From: Nitratifractor sp.
GTDB lineage: Bacteria > Campylobacterota > Campylobacteria > Campylobacterales > Sulfurovaceae
DNA length: 18,182 bases
NCBI GenBank assembly: GCA_015490055.1
Contig: WFYP01000099.1
Coordinates: forward strand, 1 to 18,182
Direction: 5' to 3'
A program made the position numbers and the translations under genes. How positions within the stretch are numbered: the first letter of the stretch is position 1; the number at the start of each line of letters is the position of its first letter. Positions 6,909 to 14,054 of the stretch are shown piece by piece. Below the pieces are notes generated by a model that saw only the letters and a list, made by a program, of their open reading frames with translations, made no database searches and was not told where the DNA came from.

Positions 6909-8177
6909 AACAATTCGTCTAAAATTATTACCATACACAAATGCCAACTGTGCCAATGTTTGCCAATATGATGCTTGTACTTTGTAAGTATCTGCTTTGG
7001 CACCATAATATGCGTCTATATATCTTAAATACTCCTCTATCGGCATTCTGCCAGCTTCGTAAGAAGCTCTAGCAATTCCTAAAAGTTGCTTTTCGTTTCT
7101 TACATTCTCTTTTGCATAGCCGATAGATTGGCGAATATACTTCATCTGCTCTCTCATTGCATTTGCTTTTGCTCTAAGCTCACTAGATGTTTTTTTAATA
7201 TCTATCTGGCTCTTCATATACGCCAACTTAGCCTTTTGCACACTTTTTCTCTGAGGCATATCGAGTAGTGGCATATTCAACATTACGCCAACTGAACTAT
7301 AGTTGCTATGCACACTTCTCTCGCCTATATAGTCGCTTCCATAACTTCGTGTATAGTTAGCTTTTAAAGCAACTGACGGATAGTAAAGTTTCTCCCTCTG
7401 GGCCTTCATATTCAGATAATCTGCTCTACTTTTAGCACGAAGCGGAGCAACAGGTGCAAGTGAAGCCACATGGTAACTGCCAACTTTTCGCATTCTAACT
7501 GGTCTTTTAATGGTAATGCCAGTTAAAGATTTTATTAAAGCTTTCAGATTTTGCTCTTGAATTTTAATATTGTTAATAGCAATTTTAATCTTATTAAGCC
7601 CCTCTTTTACCTTAAACTCTGCAACCTTTGGCTTACGCCCAAGTGCCACTTGAGCTCGTGTAATCGAAAGTGTCTTATTAAGCGTTCTCTTTTTTTGAAT
7701 TAAACTACTCTTTAACCCTTCCAAATATCGCCAATTAGCATTTGCTCCAACAATAGCTGCTTCGTTTTTAAGCAAATCAACTCGTCTTTTTGCACGAGCC
7801 GAAGCTTGCATAGCCTCTGCTTTGTGGGCAAGTGTAAAGAGCGACTTAACATATATAGGCATAGATAAATTAACCCCAACTCTTGCTATATTTCGACTAA
7901 TAGGTAATGGCTTATGTTGTGCTAAAAGCTTTGAGGTATCAGTTGGAGAAATTGGCTTCATTACGGTAGGATACGAATAGTGCGTATAGCTAGCAAAAGC
8001 ATTTACCTTTGGCCAAAACTGAGCCTTAACCATCGCTTGAGCATTTTTAGCTTGCGAAATACTCAATCTATCACTTTGCATCTGATAGTGACTCTGCAAA
8101 CCATTAAACAGTTGCCCCATAGTTGTAGCGTGTGAAAGAACAACTACACTCGATATTAAAACACTCTTCTTTAACAT
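6903..8177 (-). CDS. TolC-family outer membrane efflux protein
   Basis: A 424-residue outer membrane factor with a signal peptide (about 1-17, ending SHA). The two outer-membrane-efflux repeats (roughly 20-215 and 235-420) have long Ala/Lys-rich coiled-coil helices and Tyr-rich strand segments (FASYTHYSYP near 61-70; ALKANYTRSYG in the second half). It supplies the channel for the RND pump. Its ATG overlaps the last codons of tetR by 7 bp, a sign of translational coupling. A weak AAGG site lies 8 nt upstream. The stop codon lies in a heptamer tract, and the partner adaptor starts only after a 309-bp repeat-rich gap. Confidence 0.9.
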   Translation of the reverse strand: MLKKSVLISSVVVLSHATTMGQLFNGLQSHYQMQSDRLSISQAKNAQAMVKAQFWPKVNAFASYTHYSYPTVMKPISPTDTSKLLAQHKPLPISRNIARVGVNLSMPIYVKSLFTLAHKAEAMQASARAKRRVDLLKNEAAIVGANANWRYLEGLKSSLIQKKRTLNKTLSITRAQVALGRKPKVAEFKVKEGLNKIKIAINNIKIQEQNLKALIKSLTGITIKRPVRMRKVGSYHVASLAPVAPLRAKSRADYLNMKAQREKLYYPSVALKANYTRSYGSDYIGERSVHSNYSSVGVMLNMPLLDMPQRKSVQKAKLAYMKSQIDIKKTSSELRAKANAMREQMKYIRQSIGYAKENVRNEKQLLGIARASYEAGRMPIEEYLRYIDAYYGAKADTYKVQASYWQTLAQLAFVYGNNFRRIVK

Positions 8178-8764
8178 TTTAAAGCCTTTATAATTTTACT
8201 TGCAAGATTTGGAATAATATCCTCTAAATCTACATCTATATTTTTAACATCTCTCAAATTTGCCATTACTACCTCTCTTAATTTTTTTGTTGTTCTGTAG
8301 TTAATTAATGGTGTTACAATCATCATTTGAACCATAAAAGCATTCTCTTTTGCAAAAATATTTTCAGCTTCACCATTTTGCAAAATTTTGCTAAGCTTTT
8401 GCAAATTCAAAGACATTTGCTTTGAGCAACTCTGTGGCATATTCATAGCCCCATCTGCCAACTCTCGTGCAAAAATAGCACTAAAACATGGCTTATCTAC
8501 TAAAAACTTACCAAAACTCTCTATGTACTCTCGCAAAGCTTCTATTGGCTTACTCTCATCAATTTTATCAATAATTTTAGCCAATTCACCAAAGCGACTA
8601 CAGAGCACAGCTTCGTAAAGTGCAAATTTATCTTTAAAATGGTAATAAATTGCAGCCTTACTAACCCCAACCTCTTTAGCTACATCATCAAGCGAAGCTT
8701 TATCATACCCAACTTCACTAAAATACTTCGATGCAACTTTGATTATCTTCTCTTTTTTACTCAT
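8171..8764 (-). CDS. TetR/AcrR-family repressor
   Basis: A 197-residue TetR-type regulator. The N-terminal helix-turn-helix spans about 24-43 (SLDDVAKEVGVSKAAIYYHF), followed by the usual FKDK-AL linker. The C-terminal half is the variable ligand-binding and dimer domain. It is first in the efflux operon, with tolC overlapping it by 7 bp. A perfect inverted repeat 15-32 bp upstream of its ATG is the expected operator, so it most likely represses itself together with the pump genes until a pump substrate binds. Ligand unknown. Confidence 0.9.
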   Translation of the reverse strand: MSKKEKIIKVASKYFSEVGYDKASLDDVAKEVGVSKAAIYYHFKDKFALYEAVLCSRFGELAKIIDKIDESKPIEALREYIESFGKFLVDKPCFSAIFARELADGAMNMPQSCSKQMSLNLQKLSKILQNGEAENIFAKENAFMVQMMIVTPLINYRTTKKLREVVMANLRDVKNIDVDLEDIIPNLASKIIKALKC

Positions 8765-8778
8765 AACAACCCTTACTT

Positions 8779-8796
8779 ACTTACTCGTCAGTAAGT
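8779..8796. promoter_or_regulatory. TetR operator (perfect 7-4-7 inverted repeat)
   Basis: ACTTACT and AGTAAGT arms flank a 4-bp centre. The size and T-A-C rich half-sites are typical of TetR/AcrR efflux repressors. It lies between the likely promoter and the tetR start codon. A TTGACA -35 on the minus strand is at 8818-8823, and a GATAAA -10-like box 16 bp on borders the operator, so binding would block RNA polymerase. Confidence 0.75.
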
Positions 8797-8924
8797 TTAT
8801 CATATTTATATGTGTAATGTCAAGAGTATTAATGAAAATTTCATAAATTACTATACAACTTATACGATTTCTAATAAGAATAACTATAAAATGTCTTTAC
8901 ATTTATATAAGGATTAACAGCTCA

Positions 8925-10337
8925 ATGAATAAAAAACTATTAATATCAATACTCTCTTGTTTTACACTTTTATCCGCAAATATTTTAAAAACAGAAGCTA
9001 CAATAGGGTATGAAGAGTGGAAACTACCCAAAAATGAAAAATTAGGTATGACACATTTTGGTTTACTATTTAATTTTACACCTAATTGGTACGAAGGAAT
9101 CGAAATATATGGTGCAAGCAAGGGTAAAAGAGGTGGCTTTTTTACTTTAGGTGTAGATAGTGGTTTAAAAACTGATTTTAGTAAATATATAGATTTAAAA
9201 AGTGGTATCTTTATTGGTGCTGGAGGTGGAGGTGCAGCTCCTCAAGGTGGTGGATTAATGCTAAGACCCTATGCAGAAATAGACATTAAAAGTAAAAACT
9301 TTGCTCTAGGCATAGGTGTAAGTAAAGTAAGATTTCCAAATGGAAATATAAACTCTTCTCAAATATATAGCTCTTTGTATATTCCTCTATACTCTAAAAG
9401 CAAACGGAGTAATACATCGAATTATGATGAGTGGAATTTAATGTTAAAAAGTGGCGTTTACAAAGTAGATTCATCTTCAAAAAATTTATCTGGAGATAAG
9501 ATAAAAGATATGAAATGGATAGGTATAGAGTTGCAAAAAATATATCCAAATAATCTATTTACTTCACTATCTATGTCAGCAGCTGGTGGTGGAGCTTCGG
9601 CTGGATATATGGAGACTTTCGCAGGTCTGGGGTATCAGCTTAAAAATAAGAATATACCCATATATCTACAATTTCAATCAGAATTAGGCTTAGGTGGTGG
9701 AGGTAAAATCAATAGTGGCGGAGGGGCGCTATATAGATTTAGAACAGGTATATACACCAATATTTACAAAGATTTGACTATTGGCTTAGAGGCTTCTCAT
9801 TTAAGCTCTTTTAACAGTAAATTTAAAACAAATAGTTTAGGAGTATCTTTAAGTTATGACTCATTTTATACTTTAAACAGTAACGCTATGCCTATAAATT
9901 TAGATATAAGGTTAATAGAGAAATCTCACTTAAAAGCTCAAACAAAACAGTTAAAGAAACACAGAATAGATATGCTAGGCATTGCTATTGATAGATACTT
10001 AAATAACTACTTCTATCTAACAGGTCAAACATTTTGGGCATATAAAGGAGAAGCTGGAGGATATGCAGAAGGCTTATTAGGATTAGGGGCAAAAATTCCA
10101 ATTTATAGTAAATTAAATATATGGGCAGAAGCCTTAATAGGAGCTGGCGGTGGAGGTGGAGTAAAAACAAATGGCGGAGCTATTGTATCAACTAACATAG
10201 GTTTATCGTATAAAATTAATAAACAATTAAGTTTAAAAATCGGTGCAGGCTATACCAAAAGTTTACACAAAGGTTTAGCAACAGCCGATAGTACCATTCA
10301 GTTAGAATATAAGTTTAATTTGTTTGAGAAAAAATAG
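8925..10337 (+). CDS. Predicted outer membrane beta-barrel protein with three glycine-run repeats
   Basis: A 470-residue protein I do not recognise. A signal peptide (~1-18) is followed by alternating polar/hydrophobic strands rich in Gly, Tyr and Ser, ending in an aromatic-terminated strand (YKFNLF), as in outer membrane barrels. Three units of about 100 residues can be aligned (about 59-155, 213-313, 364-464). Each has an aromatic or Gly-rich strand, then G(A/L)GGGG-xxxx-GG(G/A) at 98-110, 255-267 and 406-418, then three strands ending in Leu/Tyr-rich sequence. Residues 330-350 are a Lys/Gln-rich linker before the third unit. A TATAAA box at 8885-8890 and AAGGA at 8909-8913 precede the ATG. 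The haem protein gene follows after 67 bp with its own TATAAT. Function unknown; pore, enzyme barrel and adhesin are all open. Confidence 0.7.
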   Translation: MNKKLLISILSCFTLLSANILKTEATIGYEEWKLPKNEKLGMTHFGLLFNFTPNWYEGIEIYGASKGKRGGFFTLGVDSGLKTDFSKYIDLKSGIFIGAGGGGAAPQGGGLMLRPYAEIDIKSKNFALGIGVSKVRFPNGNINSSQIYSSLYIPLYSKSKRSNTSNYDEWNLMLKSGVYKVDSSSKNLSGDKIKDMKWIGIELQKIYPNNLFTSLSMSAAGGGASAGYMETFAGLGYQLKNKNIPIYLQFQSELGLGGGGKINSGGGALYRFRTGIYTNIYKDLTIGLEASHLSSFNSKFKTNSLGVSLSYDSFYTLNSNAMPINLDIRLIEKSHLKAQTKQLKKHRIDMLGIAIDRYLNNYFYLTGQTFWAYKGEAGGYAEGLLGLGAKIPIYSKLNIWAEALIGAGGGGGVKTNGGAIVSTNIGLSYKINKQLSLKIGAGYTKSLHKGLATADSTIQLEYKFNLFEKK

Positions 10338-10363
10338 TGATTATTGTTTTAAGATTCTTTAAG

Positions 10364-10369
10364 TATAAT
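10364..10369 (+). promoter_or_regulatory. Candidate -10 (TATAAT) for the haem protein gene
   Basis: A perfect TATAAT lies 36 bp before the ATG, within the loop of a 7-bp inverted repeat (TTAAGAT at 10349-10355, ATCTTAA at 10373-10379). The repeat could be an operator around the promoter or a chance AT-rich pairing. The ribosome site is AAAAGG. Confidence 0.4.
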
Positions 10370-10404
10370 TTCATCTTAAATATAAAATAAGAAAAGGTTA
10401 TAAT

Positions 10405-10989
10405 ATGAAAAAAGTAATTATCCCTATGATAATAGCAAGTGCAATTTATGCAAATAGCGCAGAGACTAATACTACAAAAGTACAAATGTCACCTATAATT
10501 TCAAAAGGTGTATCGGCTATAAAAATGCTTGGCGGAGAGTTAAAAAAGAATTTAAAAGCTAAATTCAAAGAGGATAAAAGTGGTTTAAAAGCTGTAAATT
10601 TTTGTGCAACAAGAGCTGTAGCAATTACAGCAGAAGTTCAAAAAAAACTTCCAAAAGGTGTTACTGTAAGAAGAGTTGCAAGCAAATATAGAAACGAAGC
10701 AAATAAGCCAGATAGCATTGATGCAAAAGTTTTAGAGCAATTTCAAAAAGAGATAGATAATAAAACTTTTGTAAAAAAACCAGAAGTAGTTGATGTTAAT
10801 GGTACAAAAAGAGTTTATGTGCCAATTTTAGTATCAAAAGCTTGTATTAAATGTCATGGTCAAAATATTGACCCAAAAATTGCTAATGTTATTAAAAAAT
10901 ACTATCCAAATGACAAAGCTACAGGCTTTAAAGTAGGCGACTTAAGAGGAGCTATGGTAGCAGAAATCAAGGATAGCCCTAAAAAATAA
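10405..10989 (+). CDS. Periplasmic Tll0287-like haem c protein (DUF3365)
   Basis: A 194-residue secreted protein with signal peptide 1-16 (cleavage after YA). One c-type haem site, C147-x-x-C150-H151, lies within ILVSKACIKCHG. Residues 61-100, with VNFC and VRRVASKYRNEANKPD, match the signature of the DUF3365 / Tll0287 family, a PAS-like fold seen in haem sensors and small cytochromes. C67 is also conserved in many members. It could be a redox carrier or, by family analogy, a redox or gas-sensing haem protein; no signalling domain is attached here. The neighbouring outer membrane protein may be unrelated. Confidence 0.8.
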   Translation: MKKVIIPMIIASAIYANSAETNTTKVQMSPIISKGVSAIKMLGGELKKNLKAKFKEDKSGLKAVNFCATRAVAITAEVQKKLPKGVTVRRVASKYRNEANKPDSIDAKVLEQFQKEIDNKTFVKKPEVVDVNGTKRVYVPILVSKACIKCHGQNIDPKIANVIKKYYPNDKATGFKVGDLRGAMVAEIKDSPKK

Positions 10990-11007
10990 TTTTAAAACCT
11001 CAAATCT

Positions 11008-11027
11008 CTCTTAGCTTAGGCTAAGAG
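11008..11027. repeat. Perfect 8-bp hairpin after the haem protein gene
   Basis: CTCTTAGC and GCTAAGAG flank a 4-nt TTAG loop, 19 bp after the stop codon. A T-run does not follow directly (the next T7 is at 11051), so this is a weak terminator candidate or an mRNA 3' stabiliser. Confidence 0.45.
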
Positions 11028-11150
11028 TAAGAATCTCTTCCCCGATATCACTTTTTTTAATATTTATAGCATAATGTAACCTAAGTAGCATCTAATCAGA
11101 CAAAAATTGGCTATATTAAATATAACCTTAGTTAGAAAAGAGGATTAAAA

Positions 11151-11708
11151 ATGTATAACAATGAACAAAAAAATATAATATTAAAAATTGCAAAAGATGC
11201 TATAAAAGAAGCTGTTTTAAATAAACAAATAATAGATAAAGAAGCTTTAATTAAAAAGCACCCTTGGCTAAAAGAGAAAGGGGCTGTTTTTGTAACAATT
11301 AATGAGTTTAATAATCTAAGAGGATGCATAGGCTCAATTATTGCACACCAAAGTTTAATAGACGATATTATCCAAAATGCAAAATCTGCAGCACTTAACG
11401 ACCCACGCTTTAAGCCAATTAGCAAAGATGAATTAGATAATTTAGAGGTAGAAGTCTCTATTTTGACCGAACCTAAACCTCTGCCGTATGACAATGTAGA
11501 AGATTTAAGAAGTAAAATAAAACCAGGAATCCACGGAGTTATTTTACAATATAATGAGTACCAAGCTACATACCTGCCAAGCGTTTGGGAGCAAATAAAC
11601 AGCTTCGATGAATTTTTTGGCTCTTTATGTATGAAAGCGGGAATGAGTCCAAACTGTTTAACTTTGCATCCAAATATTTATGTTTACGAAGCAATAAAGG
11701 TTAGTTAG
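11151..11708 (+). CDS. amrA: AMMECR1-domain protein (AmmeMemoRadiSam set, protein A)
   Basis: A 185-residue single-domain AMMECR1 protein. The family signature LRGCIG is at 56-61 with C59. Other conserved stretches are SAALNDPRF (89-97), PGIHGVIL (about 124-131) and ATYLPSVWEQ (about 138-147). No signal peptide, so cytoplasmic. The family is found in all domains of life and its reaction is not settled. It is first in a three-gene row, AMMECR1 - radical SAM - MEMO, with 25 bp to the next gene. An AGAGGA site precedes the ATG and a TATATT -10-like box lies about 40 bp upstream. The stop codon is inside a GGTTAG tandem (11698-11716). Confidence 0.93.
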   Translation: MYNNEQKNIILKIAKDAIKEAVLNKQIIDKEALIKKHPWLKEKGAVFVTINEFNNLRGCIGSIIAHQSLIDDIIQNAKSAALNDPRFKPISKDELDNLEVEVSILTEPKPLPYDNVEDLRSKIKPGIHGVILQYNEYQATYLPSVWEQINSFDEFFGSLCMKAGMSPNCLTLHPNIYVYEAIKVS

Positions 11709-11733
11709 TGGTTAGTTTTTTAAAGGATTAGAT

Positions 11734-12732
11734 ATGAGTAGAGTTCATGAATTTTATAAAAATGAGGGTAGCAAAATAGAGTGTTTGCTCTGTCGGCACT
11801 ATTGTAAATTAAAGGATGGGCAAGTTGGAATTTGTGGTGTTAATAAAAACGAAAATGGCAATCTTGTTAATTTGGTATATGGAAAGGTTAGTGCCATAAA
11901 TATCGATCCAATAGAGAAGAAACCGCTATATCACTTTTTGCCAGGCAATACTTCGCTGAGTATAGGTACAGTTGGGTGTAATTTTCAGTGTCCGTTTTGT
12001 CAAAATTGGCAAATATCTCAAAGCAAATCGTTAGATGGCTCTTACGATGTTACACCAGAGCAACTTGTAAGTTTAGCAGTAGAGAAAGGGTGCAAAAGTA
12101 TATCATACACATATAATGAGCCAACAATTTTCTACCCATTTGCAAAAGATGTAGCATTCTTAGCAAAAGAGGCAGGGCTTAAAAATGTTTTTGTAAGTAA
12201 CGGCTTTGAGAGTCCAGAAGTTATAGACGATATGGTAGGCATAATCGATGCCTTTAATATCGATATAAAAGGTTTTAAAGATGAGTATTACAAAAAATAC
12301 TTAAAAGGCGGACTAGAAGGTGTGCTAGATACCCTAAAGCGACTTAAAGAGAGAAACTTTTGGGTAGAGTGTACAACTTTAATAGTCCCAGGCGATAACG
12401 ACAGCGACGAAGAGTTACGAGATATTGCAAACTTTATCGCTAAAGAGTTAGATGTTAATACCCCATGGCATATAAGTGCTTTCCACCCAGATTACAAAGT
12501 AAACGACAAGGGTGCAACACCTGTAGAGACGCTACAGAGAGCATACAATATAGGTAAAGAGGCAGGACTTAACTTTATCTATATGGGAAATATCTTAAAC
12601 GATAATACAACTTATTGCCCAAATTGTGGTGAGAGTTTAATACAAAGGGTAGGTTTTAGCGTAAGAAAAAATATATTAAATAACGGCAAGTGCCCAAAAT
12701 GTGGTACAGAAATTGCCGGAGTTTGGAGGTAA
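11734..12732 (+). CDS. amrS: AmmeMemoRadiSam system radical SAM enzyme
   Basis: A 332-residue radical SAM enzyme related to pyruvate formate-lyase activases. Four N-terminal cysteines (C17, C20, C24, C34) look like a small metal site. The [4Fe-4S] CX3CX2C motif is at C82, C86, C89 (GCNFQCPFCQNW). The SAM-binding strand segments follow (SYTYNEPTIF near 109-118; FNIDIKGF; WHISAFHPDY). A C-terminal zinc ribbon, C295-x2-C298 and C320-x2-C323, ends the protein. The combination of N-terminal Cys set, CX3CX2C and C-terminal ribbon is typical of the radical SAM member of this trio. It presumably modifies a substrate together with AMMECR1 and MEMO; the substrate is unknown. The MEMO gene begins 2 bp after its stop, with its ribosome site inside the last codons. 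Confidence 0.93.
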   Translation: MSRVHEFYKNEGSKIECLLCRHYCKLKDGQVGICGVNKNENGNLVNLVYGKVSAINIDPIEKKPLYHFLPGNTSLSIGTVGCNFQCPFCQNWQISQSKSLDGSYDVTPEQLVSLAVEKGCKSISYTYNEPTIFYPFAKDVAFLAKEAGLKNVFVSNGFESPEVIDDMVGIIDAFNIDIKGFKDEYYKKYLKGGLEGVLDTLKRLKERNFWVECTTLIVPGDNDSDEELRDIANFIAKELDVNTPWHISAFHPDYKVNDKGATPVETLQRAYNIGKEAGLNFIYMGNILNDNTTYCPNCGESLIQRVGFSVRKNILNNGKCPKCGTEIAGVWR

Positions 12733-12734
12733 TT

Positions 12735-13541
12735 ATGAGCATAAGAGTAGCAGGAAACGCAGGGTCTTTTTACCCAAATAGTGCAGTTGAAATAAAAAGT
12801 TTAATAGAGATGTTTAATGATGCACTTGATAATAATTTGAAAGATAAAGAGCTATTAAAATTAGAGCCAGAAGCGATAATATCACCACATGCAGGATACA
12901 TATATAGTGGTTTTACAGCAAATTTTGCACATAGAGTTTTAGCAAACAAAAAAGCAAAAAGAGTAGTAGTAATAGGACCTAGCCACCATGTATATTTTAA
13001 AGGTATAAGCGGTTCTTTTTACGATAAATACCAAACACCATTAGGAGATATACCTATTGATAAAGAGTATTTGCATGTTATGAAACAACTATTTAATATA
13101 GGTTTTGTAGATGAAGCTCATAAATTAGAGCACTCAACAGAGACACAAATGCCTTTTATAAAATACTATCAGCCAAATGTAGAAGTTATAGAGTTAATTT
13201 ATGGCGATATAGACTATAAAGAGTTAGCAAAAGTTGTAGATTGGCTACTACAAGATAGCCTAACTACAGTTGTAATTAGTAGCGATTTAAGCCACTTCTA
13301 TACTGAAGAGAGAGCACACACATTAGATAGCATCTGCATAAATGGTATAGAAAAATTAGACAATGACATTTTAGATATGGGATGCGAAGCGTGCGGAATT
13401 ATAGGAATAAAAGCCTTAGTAGAAAATGCAAAAGATGAAAATCTAAAAAGCACAATACTAGACTACAGAACAAGCGGTGACATCACAAACGATAAAGAGA
13501 GAGTAGTAGGCTACCTTAGCGTAGCATTTACAAGCAGTTAA
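12735..13541 (+). CDS. amrB: MEMO-family protein (AmmeMemoRadiSam system)
   Basis: A 268-residue MEMO protein, a fold shared with extradiol-type non-haem iron dioxygenases. Start chosen at ATG 12735 because GGAGG lies 5-9 nt upstream and the protein then opens with the family sequence RVAGNAGSFYP. An earlier ATG at 12690 is inside the radical SAM zinc ribbon and is rejected. Probable metal ligands are H52 (SPHAGY), H84 or H85 (GPSHH) and C220 (EACGIIG), matching the His-His-Cys set of human MEMO1. H133 (EHSTETQMP) and H187 (SSDLSHF) are also conserved. The frame is intact. The role with AMMECR1 and the radical SAM enzyme is not established. Confidence 0.93.
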   Translation: MSIRVAGNAGSFYPNSAVEIKSLIEMFNDALDNNLKDKELLKLEPEAIISPHAGYIYSGFTANFAHRVLANKKAKRVVVIGPSHHVYFKGISGSFYDKYQTPLGDIPIDKEYLHVMKQLFNIGFVDEAHKLEHSTETQMPFIKYYQPNVEVIELIYGDIDYKELAKVVDWLLQDSLTTVVISSDLSHFYTEERAHTLDSICINGIEKLDNDILDMGCEACGIIGIKALVENAKDENLKSTILDYRTSGDITNDKERVVGYLSVAFTSS

Positions 13542-13546
13542 AAAAT

Positions 13547-13567
13547 GTAGGTGCAACCATGTCGCAC
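13547..13567 (+). repeat. Degenerate GTAG-headed palindrome after MEMO
   Basis: GTAGGTGCAACCATGTCGCAC resembles the singlet at 2384-2409 with several losses in the stem and a shorter loop. It is 6 bp after the MEMO stop codon. It is best read as a decayed member of the family. Confidence 0.45.
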
Positions 13568-13606
13568 ACATCAGCCAAAGAAAAATATTTTTTAAAATAA
13601 TTATAT

Positions 13607-13671
13607 GTAGGGTCGATTTATCGACCATAAAATTGGATTTCATCTCTTATTGGTCGATAAATCGACCCTAC
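13607..13671. repeat. REPIN-like inverted pair, GGTCGAT family, copy 3
   Basis: Arms at 13607-13626 and 13652-13671 are perfect reverse complements and identical to the other two copies. The spacer is 25 bp. The right flank ACGCGTATAT then CAAATATTTA is shared with copy 1. It sits between the ends of the convergent MEMO and small zinc-ribbon genes. Confidence 0.85.
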
Positions 13672-13719
13672 GCGTATATCAAATATTTAAAGCTACACAA
13701 TATAGTGCTTATAATTATT

Positions 13720-14010
13720 TTAAACGAATAACCCTTTACCCTTACCTAAGCAACCTTCCAAATAACCAATACAATCTCTATTTGTGCAAGTAATTATTTT
13801 GCCAGCTTCTTCAAATTTACGATTTTTAGAAGTTTCAACAACAAAAAGTTGCAAAAATGTTAAGGGCATCTCTATAATCATAAATACTTTATATATCCAT
13901 CTTAAGAACTTATTTGTAGGTATTTCATTTTTTGTACTTAAGCTACTACAATCAAACTCATGCAATTCTTTGCCGCAATATTTACATACTTTTTTTATAT
14001 TTTCATCCAT
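13720..14010 (-). CDS. Small Cys-rich, possibly membrane-associated protein
   Basis: A 96-residue protein I do not recognise. The N-terminus has C9-x2-C12 and C21, and the C-terminus has C75-x4-C80 and C87, a layout that could bind zinc as a split ribbon. Between them, residues 36-58 form one hydrophobic stretch (WIYKVFMIIEMPLTFLQLFVV) that could be a membrane helix or a buried hairpin. GAGAGGTAG lies about 10 nt before the ATG. It is convergent with MEMO and separated from the downstream end of the sulfite reductase by a tandem tract. Real coding is supported by the paired cysteines and ribosome site; function unknown. Confidence 0.6.
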   Translation of the reverse strand: MDENIKKVCKYCGKELHEFDCSSLSTKNEIPTNKFLRWIYKVFMIIEMPLTFLQLFVVETSKNRKFEEAGKIITCTNRDCIGYLEGCLGKGKGLFV

Positions 14011-14054
14011 ATTACATATCTACCTCTCACATCATCTATGGTAAAATGCCCTCA

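Noticed and set aside
8903..9121. Minus-strand frame opposite the start of the outer membrane protein
   Set aside because: No ribosome site or recognisable composition; the plus-strand protein has a signal peptide and repeats.
11008..11027. Intrinsic terminator after the haem protein
   Set aside because: The stem is perfect, but the T-run is over 20 bp away, so only a hairpin is annotated.
12690..12734. Earlier start for MEMO
   Set aside because: It overlaps the radical SAM zinc ribbon out of frame and lacks a ribosome site; the ATG at 12735 has GGAGG and gives the family N-terminus.
13458..13643. Minus-strand open frame antisense to the end of MEMO
   Set aside because: It also begins with the VDKSTLH peptide encoded by the repeat arm. 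A repeat-seeded false frame.
2268..13671. CRISPR array
   Set aside because: The identical arms are kilobases apart and in inverted pairs, with no regular direct repeats and spacers and no cas genes.
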